The position numbers and the translations under genes were made by a program. A stretch of 64,000 nucleotides of DNA from Leptospira sp. (GTDB taxonomy: Bacteria; Spirochaetota; Leptospiria; Leptospirales; Leptospiraceae), in contig JAACWH010000022.1 in the NCBI GenBank assembly GCA_009991425.1, forward strand, positions 18,741 through 82,740, given 5' to 3'. Shown here piece by piece: positions 8,337 through 15,838 of the stretch; within the stretch, counting starts at the first letter, position 1, and every line of letters begins with the position of its first letter. The notes beneath the pieces are model-generated. The model did no database searches. It was not told the origin of the DNA and saw only the letters and a program-made list of their open reading frames with translations.

Positions 8337-9803
8337 CTAATACCAACCAATAGGATTATCATCCATCCAAATATTAATTTGTTTGGTCTCGAGGTAGGCT
8401 TCAATTCCAAATAGACCTAACTCTCTTCCAATACCGGACTGTTTGTAACCACCCCAAGGCATTTCATTGTAGGTTGGGTGGTAGTTATTGATCCAAGTGA
8501 TCCCTGCTCTCAATTGATTGATCACTCGGTGTCCTCTTGTTAGGTTAGATGTAAAGACTCCTGCTGCAAGCCCATACTCAGAGTCATTGGCAAGAGAAAT
8601 AGCTTCTTCTTCTGTCTCAAAAGGGATTACCGAAAGCACAGGTCCAAAAATTTCTTCCCTAGCAATTCGCATTGATGGCTTTACATCATCAAATATAGTT
8701 GGTTCTACAAAATTTCCTTTCGCAAATTCTTTGCCCTCTGGTCTTTTCCCACCGCAAAGAAGCTTCGCTCCTTCTTCTTTACCTATCTTAATATATGATT
8801 CCACCTTGTCTCTGTGAGATGATGAGACCAAAGGCCCCATTACAACTCCTTCTTCTAATCCATGACCTAATTTGATTCGTGGAACTCTCTTCACCAATTC
8901 GTCTACGAATTTACGATGGATGGATTTCTGAACAAGTAGCCTTGAGCCTGCTGAACAGACTTCACCCTGGTTGGCAAATGCTGCAAATAATGTCCAATCC
9001 ACAGCGGATTCAAAATTACAATCCTCGAAGACTAAGATGGGATTTTTACCACCTAACTCTAGAGTAACATTCTTTATATTCTGGGTAGCATTTTCCATTA
9101 CCTTCTTCCCAGTAACAGTTCCACCTGTGAAAGCAATCTTATCAACCATAGGATTGGAAGCGAGCTCTTCGCCTGCTCCTGCACCAGGACCTGTGATGAT
9201 ATTCACAACGCCCGCAGGGAACCCAACTTCTGTAAATATTTTGCCGAGTTCTAAGGCTGACATGGGTGTAAGTTCTGATGGTTTTAATACCAAGCAATTT
9301 CCAGCTGCAAGAGCTGGTGCAAGCTTCCAACAGGACATTAGAAGTGGATAATTCCATGGTACAATCTGTCCGCAAACACCAATTGGTTCTCGAACAATCA
9401 AGCTCACGGAACCATCAGGAGTCTGCATGGTCTGACCATGAATTTTGGTGGCTAGACCTCCGTAGTATTCGAAACAATTGGCAGCGTCTGTTACATCGAA
9501 TTCAGCTTCTCTTCGCGGCTTTCCACAATCTCTAACTTCCATTTCAACAAACTTCTCAAAATTATCCATAATAGCTTGTGATACTTTGAAGAGTAATTTT
9601 CCTCTTGCCTGGGCAGAAGTCTTTCTCCATTCTCCTGAGTCGAAGGCTTTCCTTGCCGCAGCTATAGCAAATTTAGCATCTTCTGCGGTTGCCTCAGGTA
9701 CTTTTGCCAATAAATCACCATTAGCTGGGTCAGTGATATCTCTTGTCTTGCCTGACTTAGCATTTACCCATTCCCCATCTATAAGCATCTTGTATTCTTG
9801 CAT
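8337..9803 (-). CDS. Aldehyde dehydrogenase, betaine/aminoaldehyde type
   Basis: A 488-residue aldehyde dehydrogenase with GQIVPWNYPLLMSCWKLAPA, KPSELTP, IAFTGGTVTGKKV, general base in TLELGGKNP and catalytic Cys in NQGEVCSAGSR. The C-terminus has MPWGGYKQSGIGRELG. This pattern is closest to betaine-aldehyde and gamma-aminobutyraldehyde dehydrogenases (PuuC/GbsA-like). As first gene of the minus-strand operon next to a polyamine importer it probably oxidises the aminoaldehyde to GABA. The start is supported by AGAGGA seven bases upstream of the ATG. Betaine aldehyde as substrate cannot be excluded. Confidence 0.88.
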   Translation of the reverse strand: MQEYKMLIDGEWVNAKSGKTRDITDPANGDLLAKVPEATAEDAKFAIAAARKAFDSGEWRKTSAQARGKLLFKVSQAIMDNFEKFVEMEVRDCGKPRREAEFDVTDAANCFEYYGGLATKIHGQTMQTPDGSVSLIVREPIGVCGQIVPWNYPLLMSCWKLAPALAAGNCLVLKPSELTPMSALELGKIFTEVGFPAGVVNIITGPGAGAGEELASNPMVDKIAFTGGTVTGKKVMENATQNIKNVTLELGGKNPILVFEDCNFESAVDWTLFAAFANQGEVCSAGSRLLVQKSIHRKFVDELVKRVPRIKLGHGLEEGVVMGPLVSSSHRDKVESYIKIGKEEGAKLLCGGKRPEGKEFAKGNFVEPTIFDDVKPSMRIAREEIFGPVLSVIPFETEEEAISLANDSEYGLAAGVFTSNLTRGHRVINQLRAGITWINNYHPTYNEMPWGGYKQSGIGRELGLFGIEAYLETKQINIWMDDNPIGWY

Positions 9804-9868
9804 GGATTTATCCTCTTTTCTCTTGTTTAGTTGGTTTATAAAAATATTTCATAGTTGCTTTCATTTTT

Positions 9869-9887
9869 TTTGAATCAATTAATCAAA
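9869..9887. promoter_or_regulatory. Possible degenerate operator upstream of the dehydrogenase operon
   Basis: TTGAATCAATTAATCAAA is a quasi-palindrome that shares the AATCAAT half with the perfect palindrome at the TetR/importer promoter. It lies about 70 bp upstream of the dehydrogenase start, where a promoter is expected. If the TetR protein binds here it would tie catabolism to uptake. The match is partial and AT-rich, so chance is possible. Confidence 0.3.
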
Positions 9888-9934
9888 TTCTTTCCTAAAA
9901 AGTAAATATATTTGTTCTAAATGAATTTTATAAT

Positions 9935-10585
9935 CTATAATGCACAAAGCATTTGAACTGTATACTCCCGCATGTAATCCTTGAAAGAATTCAAGTTTTT
10001 CTTCTTGAAAGGGTCTGATACCCAATTTTTCCAATCTATAACACCTGTGATGGTATATCCATAGGTCATCCATAAAAAAGATCGAATGAAAATAGATGAA
10101 TCTGTGTCACGGATTGACTTCTTGGATTTTGCCTTTTCTAGAAATTCTTTCAAGGGCTGAAAGGTCTTCAGTGTTACTTTCACTTCTTGGGGCATGAATT
10201 CATCTGGCCATTCCAACCATCTTCTCACATAAAGTTGAGCTCTGTGTGGATCTTTCAGCATTAAATCTAGAAATCCTTCCAATGCCCTCAGTAGAGTATC
10301 TTGAACTTTCTTTTTATCAGAAAAGTTACTTTCTTCAAAATCAAGAATTGGTTGGTTTAGCACTTGCAATTCTCTTTGGTACAGACTTTCGATCACAGAT
10401 TTGTAAAGGTTGCTCTTCCCGCCCGTGTGGTAATGAAAAGTGGAAATATTAATGCCTAAATAATCAGCAATTTCTCTAGTTGATACTGTTTGGTAACCTT
10501 TTTCTGCAAAAAGCTTGGTCGCGATTTCAATGATTTTCTCGTTCATTGGTAAATCGGATTGCACTAGAGTTAAACTTTTTGTCAT
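9935..10585 (-). CDS. TetR-family transcriptional regulator
   Basis: A 216-residue regulator starting at the ATG at 10585 (MTKSLTLVQSDLPMNEK). The frame extends to a TTG at 10606, but that codon lies inside the operator palindrome, so the shorter form is preferred. The N-terminal helix-turn-helix is clear (YQTVSTREIADYLGINIS then FHYHTGGKSNLYK); the rest is a helical ligand domain with many aromatics. It sits between the catabolic operon and the importer genes, divergent from the latter, with a 22-bp palindrome 17 bp from its start. The likely role is repression of the locus, relieved by a polyamine, aminoaldehyde or acyl derivative. The ligand is not known. Confidence 0.9.
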   Translation of the reverse strand: MTKSLTLVQSDLPMNEKIIEIATKLFAEKGYQTVSTREIADYLGINISTFHYHTGGKSNLYKSVIESLYQRELQVLNQPILDFEESNFSDKKKVQDTLLRALEGFLDLMLKDPHRAQLYVRRWLEWPDEFMPQEVKVTLKTFQPLKEFLEKAKSKKSIRDTDSSIFIRSFLWMTYGYTITGVIDWKNWVSDPFKKKNLNSFKDYMREYTVQMLCAL

Positions 10586-10601
10586 GATAGTATATAGACG
10601 A

Positions 10602-10623
10602 TTCAATCAATCGATTGATTGAA
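10602..10623. promoter_or_regulatory. Perfect 22-bp palindrome, TetR operator candidate
   Basis: Positions 10602-10623 form an uninterrupted palindrome; the left half is TTCAATCAATC and the right half its exact complement. It lies in the 134-bp gap between the divergent regulator and the importer genes, close to the regulator start codon, as expected for an autorepressing TetR protein. Confidence 0.75.
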
Positions 10624-10719
10624 AAATAATAAAATTCTTGCAAAAATAGATTATTTTTTAGTCTTATTAGTCTAAGCTTTTAATTAGTTATTCTAAGATT
10701 ACAAACAGGAGAAATGAAT

Positions 10720-11880
10720 ATGAATAGAATTCATATACTCGCAATGGCTAGCAGCATAGCTCTGTTGGTTGCTTGCGGAGGCAAGAAGACAGGTCAAGTT
10801 CTAACTGAAGTTGGTTCTGGTGAGGGCGAAGTATCCATCGTTGCATGGGCAGGCTATATTGAAAGAGGTGAAACCGACAAGGGTTTTGACTGGGTAACTT
10901 CTTTTGAGAAAGAAACTGGCTGTAAAGTAAGCGTTAAAACTGCGGCAACCTCGGATGAGATGGTTGCTCTTATGAACGAAGGTGGTTTTGACTTGGTAAC
11001 CGCTTCGGGAGATGCATCTCTTCGGTTGATCAAAGGAAGTAAAGTTCAAGAAATCAATACTGACTTGATTCCAAGTTGGAGCAAGGTAGACGATCGCTTA
11101 AAGAAAGCTCCATGGCATACAGTTGACGGAAAGCATTACGGAGTTCCTTATCAGTGGGGAGCTAATGTTCTAATGTACAATTCTAAAGTTTTCAAAGAAG
11201 CTCCTAATTCTTGGAAAGTAGTTTTCAAAGAAATGAATTTGCCAGATGGTAAATCCAATAAGAATAGAGTACAAGGTTTTGATGGACCAATTTATATCGC
11301 TGACGCTGCGCTTTATTTAATGCACAATGATAAGTCTTTAGGTATCAAGAATCCATATGAACTAGATGATAAGCAATTCGAAGCAGCCGTTAAACTTTTG
11401 AAAGAACAAAGAAAAATTGTTCCAAAATATTGGCATGATGCCTTTGTTCAGATTGAGGATTTTAAGAACGAAGGATTTGTTGCTTCTTCTTCTTGGCCAT
11501 TCCAAGTGAATCTTTTACAAGCTGATAATGCTCCTATAAAATCAGTAGTTCCAGTAGAAGGTGCAACAGGTTGGGCAGATACAACTATGCTTCATGTAAA
11601 TTCAGAACATCCAAATTGTGCTTACAAATGGATGGAACACTCTATTGATGCAAAAGTGCAGGGCGATTTAGCTGCTTGGTTTGGATCTGTTCCAGCTAAC
11701 TTAGATGCTTGTAAAGGCAATGCTCTTCTAACAGATGCAGGTTGTAAGACTAATGGTCTTGATAATTTTGATAAAATTTGGTTCTGGAGAACTCCTGAAT
11801 CCAATTGTGGAGGGGGGAGAACTTGCGTTCCTTATCATAGATGGGTTACAGAAATGATTTCTGTGATCAGCGGTAGATAA
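10720..11880 (+). CDS. Polyamine ABC transporter substrate-binding lipoprotein (PotD/YdcS-like)
   Basis: A secreted binding protein with lipobox (SIALLVAC, Cys about residue 19). The mature part starts with VSIVAWAGYIERG, the usual PotD-type beginning, followed by WVTSFEKETGCKV and DLVTASGDASLRLI; later HYGVPYQWGANVLMYN is the hinge region of the spermidine/putrescine family. An ATG at 10714 lies only two bases from AGGAG; the ATG at 10720 has ideal spacing and is chosen. It captures the ligand for the permease pair encoded downstream. Internal cysteines (SNCGGGRTC) are unusual. Putrescine, spermidine or a related cation is inferred from the family and the catabolic neighbours. Confidence 0.88.
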   Translation: MNRIHILAMASSIALLVACGGKKTGQVLTEVGSGEGEVSIVAWAGYIERGETDKGFDWVTSFEKETGCKVSVKTAATSDEMVALMNEGGFDLVTASGDASLRLIKGSKVQEINTDLIPSWSKVDDRLKKAPWHTVDGKHYGVPYQWGANVLMYNSKVFKEAPNSWKVVFKEMNLPDGKSNKNRVQGFDGPIYIADAALYLMHNDKSLGIKNPYELDDKQFEAAVKLLKEQRKIVPKYWHDAFVQIEDFKNEGFVASSSWPFQVNLLQADNAPIKSVVPVEGATGWADTTMLHVNSEHPNCAYKWMEHSIDAKVQGDLAAWFGSVPANLDACKGNALLTDAGCKTNGLDNFDKIWFWRTPESNCGGGRTCVPYHRWVTEMISVISGR

Positions 11881-12015
11881 TCAAGTTTATTTATTTTAGG
11901 CAGCATCTAACAAGATTCCTATTCTTGATTCGAAATATGAATTCTATTCTATTTCCCTTGTTATTTGCTGTCTGAACGTTTTTATATATATCTTTTTTGC
12001 AAAAGTAGGCAATCC

Positions 12016-13077
12016 ATGAATCAGAATCCACCTCCTGCCTCAGGCCAATCCGCAGTTGAATTTCAAAATGTTTCCTGTCATTTTGGAGAAGTTATAGCGG
12101 TCAACCAAGTTGATTTTGCAATTAGGGAAGGGGAATTCTTCTCCATGCTGGGACCTTCAGGATCTGGTAAGACAACCTGTCTGAGGATGATTGCTGGTTT
12201 TGAGAATCCGACAGAGGGAATTGTTCGTATCCACGGTCAAGATGCTGGCAATCTACCACCTTACGAAAGAGATGTGAATACTGTATTTCAGGATTATGCC
12301 CTCTTCCCTCATATGTCTGTCGGTGAAAATGTAGAGTATGGACTCATGATACGAAACGTCTCTAAAGTTCAGCGAAAGAAACAGGCATTAGAAATGTTAG
12401 ATATGATCCAGTTACCCGATGTCTACGATCGCAAACCATCTCAACTTTCGGGTGGACAGAGACAGAGAGTAGCCTTGGCGCGAGCTTTAATCAATAAACC
12501 AAGAGTTCTTCTTCTCGATGAACCCTTAGGTGCCCTAGACCTCAAGCTACGAGAACAGATGCAGATGGAGTTGAAGCTTTTACAACGCAAGGTGGGGATT
12601 ACTTTTGTTTTCGTTACCCATGACCAAGAAGAGGCTCTGACTATGAGCGATAGGATTGCAGTATTTAATAATGGTAAGGTGGAACAGATTGGAACTCCCT
12701 TTGAAATCTATGAGAAACCTAAGACTAGTTTTGTTGCCAATTTCGTAGGTCTTTCGAATATTTTCGAGGGGGCAATCTCCCAGGAGATCTTCGGTAATTC
12801 CAATACGCATCTAGTTCGTCCTGAGAAAATTCAGGTAGCAGAAGCCACTGAAGGCAATTTTCCTAATAACCAAGACTCATCGTCTATTTCATTAAAAGCT
12901 CAGGTAGGTGTTCTCGTTTATACTGGATCTCATACAAAAGTTGAATTCTATACGAGTTCTGGAATTAAAATTCTCGCAAGTTTAGCAAATTCTCATTCTA
13001 TTCTACCTTCTTTAGCAAAGGATAAAGAAGTGAAATTAAGTTGGAACCAAGCCGATAGCCAAGTTCTGGTAGGTTAA
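12016..13077 (+). CDS. potA: Polyamine ABC transporter ATP-binding protein
   Basis: A PotA-type ATPase of 353 residues from the ATG at 12016; a TTG at 11965 would add an unconserved leader. Walker A is GPSGSGKTT, the Q loop is VFQDYALFPHMSVGENV, the signature is LSGGQRQRVALARAL, Walker B is VLLLDEPLGALD, and FVTHDQEEAL carries the switch His. A C-terminal TOBE domain (about 270-350, with HLVRPEKIQV) is typical of spermidine/putrescine and other CUT1-related importers. It ends 2 bp before the first permease gene. Confidence 0.92.
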   Translation: MNQNPPPASGQSAVEFQNVSCHFGEVIAVNQVDFAIREGEFFSMLGPSGSGKTTCLRMIAGFENPTEGIVRIHGQDAGNLPPYERDVNTVFQDYALFPHMSVGENVEYGLMIRNVSKVQRKKQALEMLDMIQLPDVYDRKPSQLSGGQRQRVALARALINKPRVLLLDEPLGALDLKLREQMQMELKLLQRKVGITFVFVTHDQEEALTMSDRIAVFNNGKVEQIGTPFEIYEKPKTSFVANFVGLSNIFEGAISQEIFGNSNTHLVRPEKIQVAEATEGNFPNNQDSSSISLKAQVGVLVYTGSHTKVEFYTSSGIKILASLANSHSILPSLAKDKEVKLSWNQADSQVLVG

Positions 13078-13079
13078 GC

Positions 13080-13994
13080 ATGAGCACAATTGCACAGCGT
13101 ATTTCAAATTATTTATTTTTTCGCAATAAGTTATTTCTAATTTTATTGCTCATCCCTCCTGTTCTTTGGTTGGGCATTATCTATTTTGGTTCCTTGCTTA
13201 CGCTGCTGCTTCAGAGTTTTTTCTATATTGATGGCTACACTGGACTCATTGTAAAAGAGCTATCTCTCGAAAGTTATAAACAACTTTTTACAATCACAAA
13301 TTTCGATATTATCTTACGAACAACTTCTATGGCTACTGTTGTTACAATCGCCTCAGCTATGATTGCATTTCCTATGGCGTACTATTTGGCACATTTTGCC
13401 AGTGAGAGATCTAAGCCATGGCTGTATCTAGCCATTATGCTTCCACTTTGGTCAAGTTATTTGGTTCGAGTCTATGCTTGGAAATTGCTTCTTGCCAAAG
13501 AAGGTGCGATCAGTTGGTTATTTGGCAAAATTGGACTCACATGGTTTCTTGATCTACTTCTCAGTACGCCTGTATTAGGTGGTCCATCTCTCTCTATTTC
13601 TTATTTTGGAACCTTCTTGGTCTTTCTTTATATTTGGCTACCCTTTATGATCATGCCCATCCAAGCATCCTTGGAAAGAATTCCTAAGAATTTAATGGAA
13701 GCAAGTTCGGATCTGGGAAGTCCTCCGGGCAAAACTTTTTGGAAAGTAATCTTCCCTCTTGCCTTCCCAGGTGTTGCTGCTGGTTCTATATTCACTTTTT
13801 CTTTAACCTTGGGAGATTATATCATTCCAGGAATCATTGGCCCTTCAGCAATCTTCATTGGTCAGGCAGTCTATTCCCACCAAGGGACTGCAGGTAACAT
13901 ACCTTTGGCGGCTGCATTTTCTATAGTGCCCATTCTTATCATGGCATTGTATCTTTGGATAGCTAAGAAATTGGGAGCTTTCCATGCCCTTTAA
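13080..13994 (+). CDS. potB: Polyamine ABC transporter permease 1 (PotB-like)
   Basis: A 304-residue inner-membrane permease with six predicted membrane segments. The cytoplasmic loop contacting the ATPase has EASSDLGSPPGKTFWKVIFP, the EAA motif. PotB family marks include LLQSFFYIDGYTG near the N-terminus and MLPLWSSYLVRVYAWKLLL. It pairs with the next gene, whose start lies inside this one (11-bp overlap), so both are made in step. It forms half of the polyamine channel. Confidence 0.9.
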   Translation: MSTIAQRISNYLFFRNKLFLILLLIPPVLWLGIIYFGSLLTLLLQSFFYIDGYTGLIVKELSLESYKQLFTITNFDIILRTTSMATVVTIASAMIAFPMAYYLAHFASERSKPWLYLAIMLPLWSSYLVRVYAWKLLLAKEGAISWLFGKIGLTWFLDLLLSTPVLGGPSLSISYFGTFLVFLYIWLPFMIMPIQASLERIPKNLMEASSDLGSPPGKTFWKVIFPLAFPGVAAGSIFTFSLTLGDYIIPGIIGPSAIFIGQAVYSHQGTAGNIPLAAAFSIVPILIMALYLWIAKKLGAFHAL

Positions 13995-14829
13995 ATCTTC
14001 GAATAAGAAAAAAACCAACTCAGCCTCCCAAAGAAGAGCAAGCTGGAGTCTTAAAGCATTTGCTATCATTGGATTTTTATTCTTGCATGTCCCCATTCTT
14101 TTTATTTTTCTCTACGCCTTCACTACGGAAGAGAAATCCTATCAATTTCCTCCACCTAGTTATACGACAAAATGGTTTGCAGTTGTCTGGGAAAGAAATG
14201 ATATCTGGCAGGCGATCAAACTTTCCGTTGAAGTGGCAACCTGGTCCACACTTTGCGCGCTAGTACTTGGAACTCTGGCTGCGGCGGCCGTTCATAGGGC
14301 AAAATTCTTTGGTAAAGAAATTATTTCTTTTGCAGTGATTCTTCCTATCGCGCTCCCAGGAATTATAACGGGGATTTCTCTTAGGTCAGCCTTTTCCATG
14401 TTTGATATTCCCTTTAGTTTCTATACCATTGTCATCGCCCATGCTACATTTTGTATTGTGACTGTTTACAATAATGTACTCGCAAGATTTCGAAGAACCT
14501 CTCTTTCTCAGTTGGAAGCTTCGATGGATTTGGGTGCAAATAGCTTCGCAACCTTTCGACATATTATACTGCCCAATATAGCAACGGCACTTCTTGCGGG
14601 AGGAATGCTTGCCTTCGCTCTTTCCTTTGATGAGGTGATTGTAACAACTTTTGCCGCAGGCCAACAAACCACGCTGCCAATCTGGATGCTGACAGAGCTG
14701 ATTCGACCCAGACAAAGACCAGTTACCAATGTTGTAGCAGTTTTTATCGTAATGATTACCTTTATCCCTATCATCGCAGCCTACTATCTCACCAAGGGAA
14801 CTGATGATGTCATGGGTTTAGGAAAATAA
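13984..14829 (+). CDS. potC: Polyamine ABC transporter permease 2 (PotC-like)
   Basis: A 281-residue permease partner of the PotB-like protein. The EAA motif is EASMDLGANSFATFRHIILP, and LAFALSFDEVIVTTFAAG is characteristic of PotC. The N-terminus before the first membrane segment is Lys-rich. It is the last gene of the importer operon; no clear terminator hairpin follows before the next promoter region. Confidence 0.9.
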   Translation: MPFKSSNKKKTNSASQRRASWSLKAFAIIGFLFLHVPILFIFLYAFTTEEKSYQFPPPSYTTKWFAVVWERNDIWQAIKLSVEVATWSTLCALVLGTLAAAAVHRAKFFGKEIISFAVILPIALPGIITGISLRSAFSMFDIPFSFYTIVIAHATFCIVTVYNNVLARFRRTSLSQLEASMDLGANSFATFRHIILPNIATALLAGGMLAFALSFDEVIVTTFAAGQQTTLPIWMLTELIRPRQRPVTNVVAVFIVMITFIPIIAAYYLTKGTDDVMGLGK

Positions 14830-14970
14830 ATAAGCCCTCATAGAAACCTAGATTGTGCCTGATATCTGGTTTTTTGGATAGATTTCAAATTTTTAAGGAA
14901 AAAATCTCTTAATTCTAGAAAAAATAACTACCCTCTGCTCAAAAAATAATCTATTTTATTCTTGTCCAAA

Positions 14971-15016
14971 TTTGTGCGCCGCACAAAATGGTCTCAAGAT
15001 TTGTGCGATGCACAAA
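14971..15016. promoter_or_regulatory. Tandem palindromic operators upstream of lytic transglycosylase
   Basis: Two 17-bp inverted repeats of the form TTTGTGC-N3-GCACAAA: 14971-14987 (spacer GCC) and 15000-15016 (spacer GAT), centres 29 bp apart. The second ends 11 bp before the chosen start codon, so a bound dimer would cover the promoter or ribosome binding site. Arms are perfect in both copies and only the 3-bp spacer varies, the signature of a protein-binding site. The cognate regulator is not identified. Confidence 0.75.
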
Positions 15017-15027
15017 AAGAGGCGAAA

Positions 15028-15753
15028 ATGAAAAACGAACAAACAACTTTAAACGAAAATACAGAAGGTTTCTCGGCTCAAAAACCCAAGTTGAAGAAAA
15101 AAGCGAAAATTCCCTTTTTGAAACGAATCTCTTTCAGCTTTTTGCTGCTATTTGTTTTCCAGTCTACCAACGAGCAGGTTCTATCTCGTTACCAAGAAAA
15201 TCAAATCCTACAAGAAAGAGAATTTGTTCAATCTTATATCCTTAGCCAGAGATCAAAAATTGATCCTAAAGAATTGAATCGTTTGGTAGACACAGTGATT
15301 CAAGAATCACAAAACCTTGATTTTGGCAATAGCATAGACAGTCTCAGAATCAATAAGACCTCCTTCCTTCTTGCAATGATCCAAACTGAATCTCAGTTTA
15401 AGAAAACAGCAAGATCCAAGAAAAAAGCCCAAGGTTATATGCAACTTCTTCATCCTACTGCGAAGTGGATGGCTGAAAAAAATGGGATTCCCTATGAACA
15501 CAAAAAAATCCAAGAACCAGAAATCAATATTACTATTGGTGTTGCTTATATGAATTATTTAACTAAAGAAATGGGAAATCTAGAGAAAGCAACTCTTGCC
15601 TACAATGCAGGGCCTGCAGCTGTTCGCAAATGGGGTGGAGTCAATGCCTATTGGACGACCATCAACGAACACTACAAAGCAATAGAAACTCTCAAGAAAA
15701 CAACTTCTCCAAAGAAAACTAAGCTCCAAGTTATGGTGGCTATGTTAGAGTAA
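15028..15753 (+). CDS. Lytic transglycosylase, SLT-domain protein
   Basis: A 241-residue protein starting at the ATG at 15028, with AGAGGCG just upstream; the open frame to 14962 runs through the operator repeats and is rejected as a start. A basic N-terminus precedes one membrane segment (RISFSFLLLFVF), so it is probably anchored, facing the periplasm. The SLT fold follows: IQTESQFKKTA with the catalytic Glu, then QGYMQLLHPTAKWMA and LAYNAGPAAVRKWGG. It would cleave the glycan chain of peptidoglycan, forming 1,6-anhydro-muramoyl ends. Transcribed alone. Confidence 0.9.
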   Translation: MKNEQTTLNENTEGFSAQKPKLKKKAKIPFLKRISFSFLLLFVFQSTNEQVLSRYQENQILQEREFVQSYILSQRSKIDPKELNRLVDTVIQESQNLDFGNSIDSLRINKTSFLLAMIQTESQFKKTARSKKKAQGYMQLLHPTAKWMAEKNGIPYEHKKIQEPEINITIGVAYMNYLTKEMGNLEKATLAYNAGPAAVRKWGGVNAYWTTINEHYKAIETLKKTTSPKKTKLQVMVAMLE

Positions 15754-15838
15754 GGAGTAAAATCTTACCAAATTTGAATAAATCTTGTGAATAAAAGTTC
15801 AAGTTAATGCACTTTTGATGATACTATAGGCAAATATT

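Noticed and set aside
10586..10606. TTG at 10606 as start of the TetR regulator.
   Set aside because: The codon lies inside the operator palindrome; ATG 10585 gives a normal family length.
14971..15016. Possible SOS (LexA) boxes, because of TTTG...CAAA ends.
   Set aside because: As I recall, the leptospiral LexA motif is TTTG-N5-CAAA; here the spacing is nine bases and the gene is not a DNA-repair gene.
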